From positions 377,321,132-377,385,131 of the forward strand of contig NC_081407.1 in assembly GCF_030272615.1 (NCBI RefSeq): DNA of 64,000 bases. Direction: 5' to 3'. Made by a program: the position numbers and the translations under genes. The notes beneath the pieces were generated by a model that did not search any database, was not told the origin of the DNA, and was given only the letters and a program-made list of their open reading frames with translations. Below are positions 23,264 through 34,795 of the stretch, piece by piece. Every line of letters starts with the position of its first letter. Position 1 is the first letter of the stretch. This DNA is from Cryptomeria japonica. Lineage: Eukaryota; Streptophyta; Pinopsida; Cupressales; Cupressaceae.

Positions 23264-24791
23264 TTACTCTCTCAATTTTCCTAAGAACTGATAATGATTT
23301 AGCTTCGGTTCGAATGACATCATCATCGGTTCCCTTTCAAAGAAATGAATTTTACAGGGAGGAAGGCGTTGCCAAAACCCTTCCTTCAGATTATATGCAA
23401 ACACCTCGCCACCGAATAAACTGCTGAAGCACAGGTAATCTCCCACACAAGCACACTTCCGATACCACAAATCATTACGGAGGTATTGAGGGAGCGACTG
23501 TGGAGGCATTCTTGCAAACTCTTTCCAATTCCAAACCAACTTATCTTCCTCGTCCTGAGCCAACTCCCAGATAACAATACTCGTCTTGTTTGGCTCAATT
23601 CCGCCAAGTGATGGGTGATTTCTTCCAAGCCTCGGTTTGTTGTGTGGAATGGATGCGTCAGTTCCAACAAGTGGTGGCAGACTTCTGCCAATAGATGCGT
23701 GAATTCCACCAAGCCATGGGTTCATTGGGCCAAGCATCATATTGTTCATGTGTGTTGAGGATGCAGGAATCCCGCCAAGAGCCCGATTGTTGTGTGATGT
23801 GGACGCATGGATTCCGCCGTACAATGGATGAATCCCACCATGCAATGGATGAATCCCGCCAAGCGCTGGGTGTGTTCCCCCAAGCGAAGAAACGTTGGGT
23901 GGAATCGATCGCTCAATCATTTAAAGCAACTGCTCATACCGCTCGTCAAAGATCCCCACCACAAGAATAGACGAGCCATATGAAACCATAGAGAAAACAT
24001 TCGCATGCAGATCTTCAACATTTCGGGGTAATGGAGCTACTGTAACAGGGTTGATAAAACCCTCATCTTGGATTTTGAAACCGATGATAGTCGTAGGCGA
24101 CGCTCCCTTCCAGAAAAGAACGCCATTACACTCAACCATTTCATGACAGGATATTCTAGATCTAGTTTCCCATGCCAACTGACACTTAATCCTCCATGCA
24201 TCTTCAACATAGTCGTAAATTTGGAAGTTAAATTTTGGAGAATTCGAGCAAACTACCAAATAAGGCTTTTTGTTTTCTCCCTCCACAATATGGACGAATT
24301 TCTCAGTCAAATCTATTTCTATCTCTGCATAAGATCTATCAAGGGGATTGCAAACAAATAATTGACTGGAAGATTTTCGAAATAACAGTAATCCCTGCCC
24401 TATGCTAAGCATAGATAAATCTCTTATATACTCTCTCTCAGGATTTGGGAGAATAAAGAGAGGGAGAGTCATCCATTTTTGTGCAGAGAAGCAGTAGACC
24501 ATGCAGCACCAATTTCTATATTCATCTTGACCACAGATAAGAAGCCATGGATTTCGGATGAACAGCGAAGACAGAAAACTTTGTGAAGACAAAATAAAAT
24601 TCCATTCCTTACAAACCATGCGAGAGCTCCAGATTGATTGAAATATCCCCTTGTCCTGTGTATCCTTCAACTGTTGTAATCGATTTTCGCTCCATTCTTT
24701 TCAGCTCCCAAACTTCCGACCACTTAATGGCTTTGTATTTACAATTCAATAAACCCTGAATTAAGTATATATTTGTTTCATCTTCACTCAT
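23264..24791 (-). pseudogene. F-box-type protein gene, probably broken
   Basis: F-box proteins are substrate receptors of SCF ubiquitin ligases. One frame from about 24711 to 23264 reads the second half of an F-box (SIWSSRMVCKEWNFILSS) followed by repeated beta-propeller-like segments (WCCMVYCFSAQKWMTLPL, NFQIYDYVEDAWRIKCQL, GVLFWKGASPTTIIGF, SSILVVGIFDERYEQLL; then SIVIWELAQDEEDKLVW, DYLCFSSLFGGEVFAYNL). Against function: no Met plus LPxDL half of the F-box in frame (upstream TGA), a TAA at 23921-23923 in mid-protein, and a ~110-residue low-complexity insert right after it. An ATG in another frame at 24789-24791 opens 60 codons and could be a shifted N-terminus. Readthrough, an intron or an expressed short form cannot be excluded. 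Confidence 0.65.
23590..23917 (-). repeat. Minisatellite coding GGIHP repeats inside the F-box-like gene
   Basis: About 21-bp units, clearest at 23811-23831, 23832-23852 and 23853-23873, encode GGIHPL(H/Y) and variants (GGIHAS, GGIPAS, LGRNHPSLGG) over ~110 residues. It lies between segments that would join naturally in an F-box protein (YEQLL and SIVIWELAQ). The start codon at 23918-23920 follows the TAA directly. Confidence 0.75.
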
Positions 24792-24801
24792 TCCCTGTTA
24801 T

Positions 24802-24945
24802 ATGCGTTTCAGATTGAGTGCGTTATTGAAATAAGAGCAGCCGACATGAAAAAAAATAAAAACTATAAAATAAAATAAATAAGATAAAAATATGCCTTTC
24901 AGATGGAGTACCCTATTCCGATTAGAGGAGCCGAGGTGGGGTAAG
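24802..24945 (-). repeat. ~90-bp tandem duplication upstream of the F-box-like gene
   Basis: TATGCGTTTCAGATTGAGT at 24801 and TATGCCTTTCAGATGGAGT at 24892 begin two related segments (about 24801-24850 and 24892-24943) separated by an A-rich spacer. They lie at the presumed promoter or 5' UTR of the minus-strand gene. Confidence 0.45.
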
Positions 24946-25689
24946 CTATCTTCAATGTATTGGGGGTAGAGATCTATTATTGAAGAATGATCTTATTAAT
25001 AATAAAAAATTGAAACATTCAATTATTGAACTTGTTTGTATTATAGATATGTTTATTTAAATATGTTCAGAAATGTTATAGATAAGAAATATTATAGATA
25101 TCAATTTAATTTTTATTTCAAATTTTTATTTTATTTTGAAATTGTCTTATTTACTAGATACATAATCACATCAATTTTATGTGATACTTATTTTGATACT
25201 TAATTAATAGATCTTATTTTTGGTAATTTTTATTGTTGAATTAAAGAAAAATATATATAAACACAACAACCATTTATTTCATTTATATAAATATCAATCT
25301 TAGTCTACGACTATAAAGTAGATAATTTTAGTCTATACAAGAATTCGAAAAATTAATATCAATCTTTCTTGTTTAAAAAAAAAATTGAACTTAAAATTGC
25401 CTCAAAAGTAGCCAGCGTCTTTAAAATAATTTGATCACTAAATTTCAAGGAATATTCTTAAACAAGTCATTGTTTATCATTTGATCACATTTATTAATTG
25501 ATCTAAATTAATAATTTTGGGTAAACAATACTCTTAAACATTATTCAATTGAATAGTGAAAACACAATTTTGCCTTGTAAGAGTAAAATAAATATCTAAC
25601 ACATTGACATAGACAAGATGTATTATGTAAGATGGAGTAGATAAGGACCATTAGGGTATTGAGGCAATAGCTCTATAGGGGATGATTTA
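24946..25689. other. AT-rich intergenic DNA
   Basis: No open frame above background, no repeat edges or RNA genes recognised. It separates the F-box-like gene from the LINE C remnant. Confidence 0.5.
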
Positions 25690-27577
25690 AATGATGGAGG
25701 AGAGGGAATATGTGATAATGGTTGGGTATTTCATGCAACTTGTTGCCTCTTGTACAATGGGTTTATTGTCCAGAAGTGGATCTTCTTGGTTTTCTACTTT
25801 CACCCTTGCTTTTGGGTTTTGTGGCCGCATATTTTGTGGTTGCCCCTATCTTGAATCTCATTTACTCAAACCCTTTTTTTCCTTTGTCTATGACCAAAGG
25901 ATTCCCTTCATTAGTTCACTAGGTGAACCATTAGTGGGGGTGGAATTCCTCTTCTACGCTTTGCTCCACTTTGGGGGGTTGGTGGGTGTTGCACCATTAT
26001 TGGTGGCCTTTCCCGCTTTGCTATTTTTTTGTGTTATTGTCGGCTAAGGCTTTGTTGTTACCTTTGGCTATATGTCCCTTCACTTCCCCCCATGTTTTTA
26101 TCTTCTTCAAATGGTGCTTTTGTGGCTTATGTATTTCTCTTGGCCTTGTAGTGTTAGTGTGGTGATCTTGCATCTATTGATGATTTTCATGTGCTCCTCT
26201 GGGGTTGGATCGGTGATGGGAGAGTTGTGGTTGGTGGTGACCCCTTCTTTTTGGTCACCTTTTTACATTCTTTGTGTTTTTTCAGGTGTGGACTCTCCTA
26301 TTTTTTTATGTTGGTCGTATAGAGAGGGGCTTGTCTTTTGAATAGGGGGGTGTCCTTTAGTGTCATGGGGCTCTTGGTTGAGATAGTATTGCCTTCCATT
26401 CAAGGAGGCTGGATTTTTTGTGTCCCTTCCTTCATGCCAAGGGTTTTGAAGGTGCTTCATTTTTTGTTCCTTTGAGTGACCTTTAGTGATGATCCTCGTA
26501 ATGGGTGTGTTTCAGGTTTTTTTGTGTTATTTAGGATGGCGTTACTCTTCTAAGTGGTTATTCTTCTTGTGCTAAAGTGGGCAGACTTGGTATTGGTGTT
26601 AAGGGTTGGTTACCTTGGGGGGTTTTAACCGAAGAGGGCTCTTTATGCTACATGCCTACTTTGGTGTTGGGCTCCTACTGCTATTGGAGGGCGCTACCAT
26701 TATTAATGATATATTATTCTACACCTCGCTCCCCTTTTGATGTGTGGTTCCTTACTGGGTTAATTCCTATTGGCAAAAGTTTTGAAGGTACTTCATTTTT
26801 TTTCCTTTGAATTCAATCCTATGGAGGTGGATTTTGAAGCTACAGTGTTTAGTTAGGCTCCTCTTGATGGGTGCTCTTGAGGATTTTTATGTTTTCTTCA
26901 AAATGGTCTTTCTCTTCATGGTGGTTTCTCTCCTTCTGCCAAAGTGTTTCTCTTCTTCGTGGTTACCTTGGGGGTGTTTAACTAGAGAGGGATCCTTATA
27001 TTGTGTGCCTTCTTTTGTGCTAGATTCTTTCTACTACTAGAGGATGCTACAATTCATGAGGATCTCCACTTCTACCCCTTTCTCCCCCTTTCATGTGTGG
27101 TGCCTTGTTGGATTCATGCCTATGAGACCTCTCTTTCTATGTAGGTGTTGGGGTCATTTTATTTCTAGATTATTTTCAATGGAATTTTCCCCATGTCTCT
27201 CCTTTCTAGGATGTTATTCCTTAATGTTCTTGTTGACAGTTGACCTATTAAGGTGGCCCATGTTGGTATTTTTGATAGCCTTGTTAGCAACTCATAGGAG
27301 GTTGTTAACAATATGGTTCAGGGTGAATTCCTAAACTAATCTATTTGATTAGATGGTCTTGTGGTTTCAAGACTATGGTTCCTTCCAGTTATGGCTCGGG
27401 TCAAAAACCTCTCTTATAAAAAGGGTCTACCTTTTTGGGTGTTGTTTGGGTTGTCTCACTGCTTGTGAACTCTTCCCTTTTTCATGCCTTTGGGGTGACT
27501 TTTTCTAGTATGATCTTATCTTAAATTTTTTTTTGTTATGGTATATGGACCTATCCCACTTTTTTAATCAAAAAATG
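25690..27577 (+). mobile_element. LINE family C, 3' part, + strand, decayed
   Basis: Related to the minus-strand remnant at 29905-32340: both hold GG(T/C)TTYTCTCCTT..GC.AAAGTG followed by a GGTTACCTTG..GAAGAGGG/CAAAGAGGGCTC stretch. In the minus copy this lies just after the RT domain. Here the segment occurs twice in tandem (26530-26800 and 26900-27340). The last 150 bases match the 3' end of the other copy (TGTTTGGGTTGTCTCACTGC; CCTATCCCACTTTTTTAATC) and end in a short A run near 27577. The Phe/Leu-rich open frames (for example 25691-26047) are not conserved and do not look like genes. The start of the element is uncertain. Confidence 0.5.
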
Positions 27578-29251
27578 GATGAGATGTATTTGTAGATTTT
27601 TTTTTAAAAAGAAGAAAAAAGCAAGCAAATACTAGTATATTAATTCAAAATATAAACATTATGTTACAAAAGTTAAAATGAAATCAGTCATGCCGAGGGA
27701 GGAGAGAACATACTACAAGAAGGGAAACCACATAGATAATGGTAAACATGTAGACCAAACCTAACAAGCTAGTAAGCTACAAAATGATTCTAAAAAATGA
27801 AGATGACAAAGACCATGGACCAATTTTCTATATCTATCCTGGATATAATAATCTATTAAACATGAAAATATGGAGACCATAGGCTATAATAACCCTAATA
27901 AATAGAGATAAACAAAACCCCAATTTTTAATAGAGAGAGGAACTAGAAAGAGTTTGTATCCAAAGGACAATTTACTTAGAAAAATACTTGAAACCAAGCT
28001 TAAAAAAGGCCCCTAGCTAGCTCAGAGGATTTTTTTCCCCCACTCCTTTGCCATCTACTTTTCCTCCCTAAGACTACTTGTCACCAAACTTGTAATGCAT
28101 AAAGAAATCCTTGGAGTCCTTTCTGAATCTTTCCTTATGATGCACATTCCCAATATTTCAATGAATCAATTGTCGTAGCATAAGACATTGGGGTGCATGA
28201 AAGAGTTGTTAAAAAAGAGTGACCTTTGATGGATAAATGATCTCCTAAAATCCCTATTTTGCCCTAAAAAAATTTGCAGTTGTTCGATTCAAGGCTGATC
28301 TTCATGGTATGAGATAACTTCGTATACTAGGGTTTCTTATTCAAGTTTTTCCTCAAAAAATTTCCACACAATTGACCCTTGTCGTAGAACAAATCATACC
28401 TTTTGTAGCCTTTTCAAAATTATTAACAAAAAATGAGAAGCAATTGAGACAACAAATGCAACAAAGAACCATAATTTTGTAGTAGATCAAATGTATTTGA
28501 GAAAAAGAAATATACCACTTGAGAAGGGTAAATATTCCATAGGGCCTTAGGGAAAATTACATCTTATATAATATCAGTGACAATTTCTCTTTATATCATT
28601 ATGAAATTCCATGAGAAGACTCATTTTATGTACTTTGGAGTGAAGGCCCCTAAGTTTGGAAACTCCTAAACAATGAAGGAAACATAAATTATCAGGTTAA
28701 CAGGATTATATTACATGGTTCATGGTGAAAGGAAGCACCTCATGTAAGCAATAAGATGAAGCTAGCATTGGCAACCTTTAATTCTTGAGAACCCCACATC
28801 TATACATTTGCAGATTCCTTAGAAATTATTTGGTTGAAAAACATAAACTGAATTGGAAGAAGGGAAAAAAATTTACAAAAGAAAAGATGAAGCAAAGAAT
28901 GGCCACCTAGTTTCCTCAAAAACATCACCTCTCTACATCCACACAATCCTTGAGATGTGATGGTATGAGAGGAATATACTTTTGCACAAGAGAGGAATAT
29001 TAACTATTTAGTAAAGATAGAGAAAGTTCTTTGATGGTTCCAATTTTAGTGCATCCCATGATATGATATCCTTCCCAACACCTTCACAAGGATTGCGAGA
29101 ATGACATAAGATGGCCTAATGTTGTCGAGCGATATACATGGCCTTTGATGTGACAAAGCCACTAGTTGAGCACCATCATTCCTAGGTAAAAATCATTAAG
29201 TTAAAATTTAAGGAGATATTGGGATCCTTACTACATGCCACATCTAACACA
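27578..29251. other. Unassigned, possibly internal region of an LTR remnant
   Basis: About 1.7 kb without long frames or recognisable domains. If the LTR to the right is real, this is its internal region on the minus strand, with coding capacity gone. I could not find a polypurine tract or a second LTR. Confidence 0.35.
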
Positions 29252-29640
29252 TAGCTTTGATACTTTTGTGAGATTTTGCCAAGATCAAGAGCTCAATGAA
29301 ATGTACAAAATAGAGACATAATATGGGACAAGAATAAACTGTATTCTCATCAATAGAAAATGATCAATAATCAATTCAATAGTTACATACAATGTAGATG
29401 AGCTTGCTTATATAGGCAAGGCTAGGGATATGTGAGCACACAAACATGACATGTGGCTCAATAAGAAATAAGGGTAGGTAGGAAATAGGTGTGGGTAGGT
29501 AGGAGAAATAATATAAAAGTCCACATGAGGTGGATCACCCACTGAATGTGGAGTGTAACAACAAGAGTGGAGTGTAAAAACAAGATCAACACCATAAAAG
29601 GTAGAATTTCTCATTCAATTGGTCAGAATTCATCATTATT
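29252..29640 (-). mobile_element. Possible LTR with degenerate primer-binding site
   Basis: Read on the minus strand, 29640 to 29266 contains CCTATATAAGCAAGCTCATC (TATA box with start region) and an AT-rich R/U5. It is followed at 29264-29252 by AAGTATCAAAGCTA, resembling the initiator tRNA-Met site TGGTATCAGAGC. The outer end is not defined. It looks like the 5' LTR of a minus-strand retrotransposon or a solo LTR. Confidence 0.35.
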
Positions 29641-29904
29641 TTCATTCTTCTCGATATATATTTTCCATCCTAAGATGTTCATATAAGATGTGTTATAGTG
29701 TTATCTTCATGTTGTCTCATTAACACATCTTTCTCTATCATTTTAGTTTCAACGATTCATTTCTTCTTATTTTTATGCATCCGTTATTTGTTCACACCAA
29801 TCTCTCATATAATTTTGATCATATTCTTTCTCTTGTTCTTTTTGTTTCTCTTTAGTTGTAAGACTTATTACTTCCTCTTTTTGTGCATTTTCCATTTGTT
29901 CACA
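29641..29904. other. T-rich intergenic DNA
   Basis: Pyrimidine-rich sequence. The 89-codon frame at 29698-29967 (+) is Phe/Leu-rich only because of T richness. No feature recognised. Confidence 0.5.
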
Positions 29905-32340
29905 TCATTTTTATTAATAAAAGAAGGACATGCCTATACCTTAAAAAAAAAAGAAAAAATGGGATAGGCTTGCACCAGAACAAGCTTCCAAAGACACATG
30001 TAGAGAGAAGAGCTCACAAGTAGTGACACGAACTAGACAACACTAAAAAAACAAAACCCGTTTTTGAAAAGAGGCTTTTGATTGGAGTCATAAAACATGG
30101 GAATCGAAGTCCCAAGAAAATGAGACTACCTAATCAAAATAGAAGTGGTTTAGGAACACCTCGAACTATTATTTTAATAACCTCCCTTAGGCTAGGATCA
30201 AACCAACCGAGGGGACAAACAATAACCAACAAATTTTACAATGCTTTCGACAAACTATTACCAACATAGCTATCAAATAAACCAAATAGGGCCGCCTCCA
30301 TAGGTAAACTGTAAATAAAAAATAATGGGGAATAGATTCCCAATGAAGTAAAACATAGGGGGAAGGGCTCCAAACAAAGGACCATAGAAAAAATGATCCC
30401 AACACCTACAAAGAAGGAGAGGTCCCATAGGAAAGAACCCAACAAGGAACAACAAACAAAAATGGGAGCGAGGGGCAAAAGAAAATATCCTCAAGAAGGG
30501 TAGCATCCTCCAACAACTAGAAGAAACTAGAACCAAAGAAGGGACATAGAAAATAGAGCCCTCTTTGGTTAAATGCTTGCAAGGTAACCTTCCCACATTA
30601 CCTATCCAAAGTTCATCCACTTTAGCTAAAGGAGAGAAACCACTATGAAGAAAAACACTATCCCAATTTATCTCTATTGATGGACTATCTCAAAGCATCC
30701 AACTAAGAGATTAAAGTTTTCTTGATAGGAATTGCTTCATCCATTGAAGATTTCCCAAAGAGAAAAGTGTCAAATGTGAAGAGCCAGTTCGTGAAGGAAT
30801 AGGGAACAACTAAGATAGAAATGTACCTCTCTAAATTTTATTACCATTTGCAACTTTTATGGATCTACTCAGCCCTTAAACCATTAAAACGAAGAGAAAA
30901 GGGGAAGGGGATCTCCTTGACAAACTCCGTGAGTTGAAGTGAAAAATCGACATGAATAACAATTTACTATGACTAAAAATTTTGTTGTTGATATACATGA
31001 TAAAATCCATTTACACTAGCTATGAAAAAAACCAAATTTCTAAAGGATGGCTATGATGAATGTTCATTTATCTTTATCATATGCCATTTTGCATGCCAAC
31101 ATTTAGAATCACTACAAAAATATTTTCTAGATTTGTAGAATGAAGGATCTCATTAGCAACTATTTCTCCTTCTAAAGTCTCCCCACCTTGGACAAAGTCG
31201 TCCTATTCTTTGAAGATGATAGATGAAATCAATTTTGATAGTCTCATAGAAATTTTCTTTATAAAAATTTTCTAGACTGTGTTGCAAAGTGTTATTAGCC
31301 TAAAGTTAGAAAAAGTGGATGGATGCATTTTTTTTGGAATGACGACAATGTAGGTTGTGTTGAAAACATTTATCTTTTTTTTGTTCCCTTTTTATTCTTA
31401 TAGGATAGAAATACATCTCTCCTAACAAAAGACCAACATTTTTGGAAAAAAATCATGGCAAATCTATCAAGCGTAGGTTCTTTATTCGAGGCCATTTAGA
31501 AAAATTTTGTAACATTTTCAATGGAAAAATCCGCCATTACCATTTTATTATGGTTCTCATCTACAAGTTTTAGAAGGCACCCTATTGGAGGTGAAATTTG
31601 AAGATCTTCTTGATGTTCTCGCAACAAGATAAAATTTCTAAAAAAATTATGGTCCTATCTTTAATCTCATTATGTGTGACTAGCTTATAACCATAAGTAG
31701 TGAGAATTATTTCTAATTTATTTATTTGTCTGTTCACTTTTGTAGATGTTAGAAGAACTTGGTACTCTTGTCACTCTAAGCTAACCAAGATTCTCCTGAC
31801 GTATGTTTCCAGTACAATTATTCTCTGCAAAGTATCTCTTCCAATTCTAACTTGAGCATATTTTATGTTGCAAGGGAAGCATTATCCATACAATATCCAA
31901 TGGCTCTCTTATATTAATTTGATAGCTCTTGTTGAACCCTTTCTTTATTAGTGAAGATATTTTAGAATGCATTTTGTTCTATTCTTCAATTTTTCCTTTT
32001 ATAAACTCTAATTTGTTACTTAATTGGTACATTCTTTAATTCATAGTAAAAGGATTTTAATTTCAACATGATTCCAACAAAGGTAGAAAGGTACAATATC
32101 TAAACCACATTGACTCAAAATTGAAGGATGTAAGTCTTTATGGTGTTTTTGTAGTGTTTTGAAGGAGGATGGAAAACTCATTGGACCCTATGAATCGCAT
32201 AAGGAAGGGAGAAAATTCCATTGGAGAAGAGAGGCAACAATCAAAAATTAGAAGCCTGTATAATGTTTTTGGAATTTAATAAAAAACTTGTCTTTTGTTT
32301 ATCCAAGCGTAGGAGCCATTTTAATGGATGCAATTGTAAT
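29905..32340 (-). pseudogene. LINE family C ORF2 remnant (endonuclease end, RT, tail)
   Basis: In minus-strand order: a SFNFESMWF-like end of the endonuclease region near 32120; the pre-RT segment SDKSTKFF near 31770; RT motif 1-2 (VVIPKKMHPSTFSNFRLIT then LC) near 31350; an SxxQG-like GDPL..PFLFVLM..GLSRS at about 30925-30870 with a frame slip; the catalytic segment as FTFDTFLFG near 30790 (normally FADDxLLFG, so one Asp is lost); then GNVGRLPCKHL near 30590. The 3' end has a T-rich then A-rich tail at about 29910-29950. Frames change repeatedly and stops are frequent. A degenerate L1-type element, unrelated in sequence to A and B. Confidence 0.7.
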
Positions 32341-33976
32341 GATTAAAAAATGTGAATGATGAAGAGATCAAGAGGAAATATTTTCTTCACTTTGAGGAGA
32401 GATGGAAGTTTCAATATGGATTTACCTTCAAATACTTTATCCATATTATATTTTAAAAAGGGGGAAATTCACTAGATCCAATCTCTTAGGGAAGAGATTG
32501 AATACTAAATGAATTGACAATGGGATAGAAATGACAAGCTAATCCCTCTTTTGGAATGAAAAAATATTGAGTTATGTGTTGTAGGACTAAGTGTAAAAGT
32601 AGAAAGGAACTTATTATAACTTGAGATAGAAGCATGAGATGAATTTGTGCACCTGGATTTGGCTACAATATGTCGAGACGAAGCTGCCTTGTGAATTTGA
32701 TGAAAAGTTGTCAGGACTGTGCTGAAAGTGTCTACTGTCCTCTGAAAAATCTATGAAATGAAAATAGTCTTTTCCCCCTCTCCAAATGGATTCTGAATAT
32801 GCAAACAGAGTTGCACACCTACAACCTACACACATAAAAGACAAGAAAAGGGGTTGGGATTGGGGGTAATTCACCTCAAGGGATGTTTTTGATAGAAAAT
32901 AGGTAGATTTGATTGTATTAAATTGAATGTTGAAAGGGATCTCTTCTTTAGTGGTTGAATCCTTCACTTGAATGAGACACCTAGCCTTGAAGGAAGACTT
33001 GAGAATGCTCAATGCTAGAATGGAATGCTTGAATGCTTGAACTTATGCCCACTCTTCGCTTATCCAACTTTTTTCTTCTTTAACTCATGAAAATGAGAGG
33101 GAAAATTTGACATATATACTTGTTAATTAGGGTTAACTAATTGACTGATTTTTCGTCACAGGCTGACACAAGGAAAGTTTTTCCCATTTTATGCAAAGTC
33201 CAATTCAAAGATAGGAAAAAATAGGGAAAGGAAAAGGGCACCACACCCCTATCCTAGGAGAAAAGGGGTACCACACCCATATCCTAGGAGGGATAGGGGC
33301 GCCACACCCTAGTCCTACCCCTGTCTCAAGACAGGAAGCAGGTTCAAGTAGTGCGAAGGGCTGCACATGTGGAGTTTCTGGGGGTTGAGAAAATCTTGGA
33401 TCTTTGATCAAGCTTGGGAATTCAAATTGGCAATGTGAAGACACTAACATGGTTGAAAATTGCAAGGGTCACAATTTTATGACACTATATTTATCCCCCA
33501 CTTTAGCAGGAGTATAAGCATACGCCAATACTGCTAGAAAAGTACAAGGAAACAAGATTGAAAGACTTCTACCACATTGAGGAGGAAAGATGCACCAAGT
33601 CCCCAGTGGACCAAGAATATTATTAAATCGATTGACAAAGAAAAATTGAAGAACAAGAAGGTTCCTCTCACTATGAGTCAAGAAAAAGATACCAAAATTA
33701 TAAAGCAAAGCTGATTTCACTAAATAATTCTATGAATCAAAGAGCAAAATATGAGTGGAGTGTATGCCCCCATGTTAAATATTTCACACACACCTTATCA
33801 GGAGAAATTTATTTAAGGTAGGATACACCCAAGAGAGAGAGAAGAGGGAGCATATTATCACAAGGATTTAGCCTCCAGTCGAGGAATAAACCCAATAATA
33901 ATGAATACAAAACAAAAGGTAATTTTTCTTTCCTTGGGGTTAGTATGCTATATGCTAACTCATAAACATAAAAATA
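32341..33976. other. Unassigned DNA with small frames
   Basis: Holds a 132-codon minus frame (33012-32614) and several of 80-90 codons, none with a recognised domain. The 33465-33205 frame is shaped by a short tandem repeat. The Pro/Trp-rich flavour of that frame (PPRIWVWYPFSPRIGVWCPF) is due to the repeat. Possibly old retrotransposon DNA. Confidence 0.35.
33235..33330. repeat. Three units of a 30-31 bp tandem repeat
   Basis: CCACACCC starts at 33241, 33271 and 33302, each followed by a variant of TATCCTAGGAG. Local, imperfect. Confidence 0.6.
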
Positions 33977-34745
33977 AAATTGGCATAGGTAACAAGGGCT
34001 TCGGTATTTCAAGAGCCAATGGAAGTAACAAATCCAAATTAAGTGCTTGCAACCCATGTTCTTATTCTGGGATAAGTTGATTTTAAACCACCAATAGCAG
34101 ATGAAAGGTCACCCATTGATATTTATCCGCTCGAAGAAGCGCTAGTTTAACTCGCCACCCTTGAATTTTATCTTGGGTAGGGGTATTGGCATCGATGGGA
34201 AGAGATAGAAGCAAAGCCACTAGCAGCATCCATTTCAGTTCCAAATCCCCTTGCCACGCTACGGTTTTACCACCTAGCAACCCCTATGATCGGAAACACT
34301 CTACGTTGTTAATGCTTTGTAAGGTTGATATTCATGTAGTGTACCATGGATGTGGGTGGTAGAATAAGGAGCATCAACATTGCACGTGGTACTCAACAAA
34401 ATGCTCAGGTGAATCATAGAGGTTTAGACAGTGCATTCGACATGTTTGACAGAATGTTTCAAAGAGATGTCATCTTATGTAATGCAACAATTGCAAGATA
34501 TGCACAAAATGGATTTCCTGAAAAATCTTTCGAATCTTTCAGGCAAATTCAAAACAGCATGTTTAGATTTGAACGTCACAACCTTTTCCAGTTCCTCACG
34601 TGGTATGAATGTCCACAAAGCATAATAGAATTTAGAATTTTCATGAGAAGTTATAGTTGGAAATGCTCCCACAGGCATGCAATACAAAAGGTTGAAACAT
34701 GACTCATCTAAAATGCATTTTGTAGTGGAGCTATCAAGATCTTTT
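33977..34745 (+). repeat. Direct repeat A (PPR fragment plus flank)
   Basis: About 770 bp matching 38126-38890 in the same orientation with roughly 90-95% identity by eye, starting at AATTGGCATAGGTAACAAGGG-like sequence and ending at GAGCTATCAAGATCTTTTAATG. The 458-codon ORF follows 50 bp after this copy but not after the other. Confidence 0.8.
34346..34702 (+). pseudogene. PPR-protein fragment, copy A
   Basis: Plant pentatricopeptide-repeat proteins bind organelle RNA. The frame holds about one and a half PPR motifs (SAFDMFDRMFQRDVILCNA, YAQNGFPEKSFESFRQIQN) and then loses similarity before the TGA at 34700. No targeting peptide or flanking repeats in frame. The usual WNxMI reads CNATI. A gene would need many motifs, so this is a fragment, probably from a duplicated or retroposed PPR gene. 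Confidence 0.7.
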
Positions 34746-34795
34746 AATGCAGGACTCTCGAACTATTTTGTGTGTCTTTTAATCAAGATCTTTTA

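Noticed and set aside
25691-27334. Hydrophobic frames resembling membrane proteins
   Set aside because: They lie in T-rich LINE C 3' sequence, change frame between repeated segments and are not conserved as proteins.
29698-29967. Phe/Leu-rich 89-codon frame resembling a membrane peptide
   Set aside because: Direct effect of a T-rich tract; no start context or conservation.
32614-33012. 132-codon minus frame as a gene
   Set aside because: No similarity or motif, no conserved copy in the window, and flanked by decayed repeat DNA.
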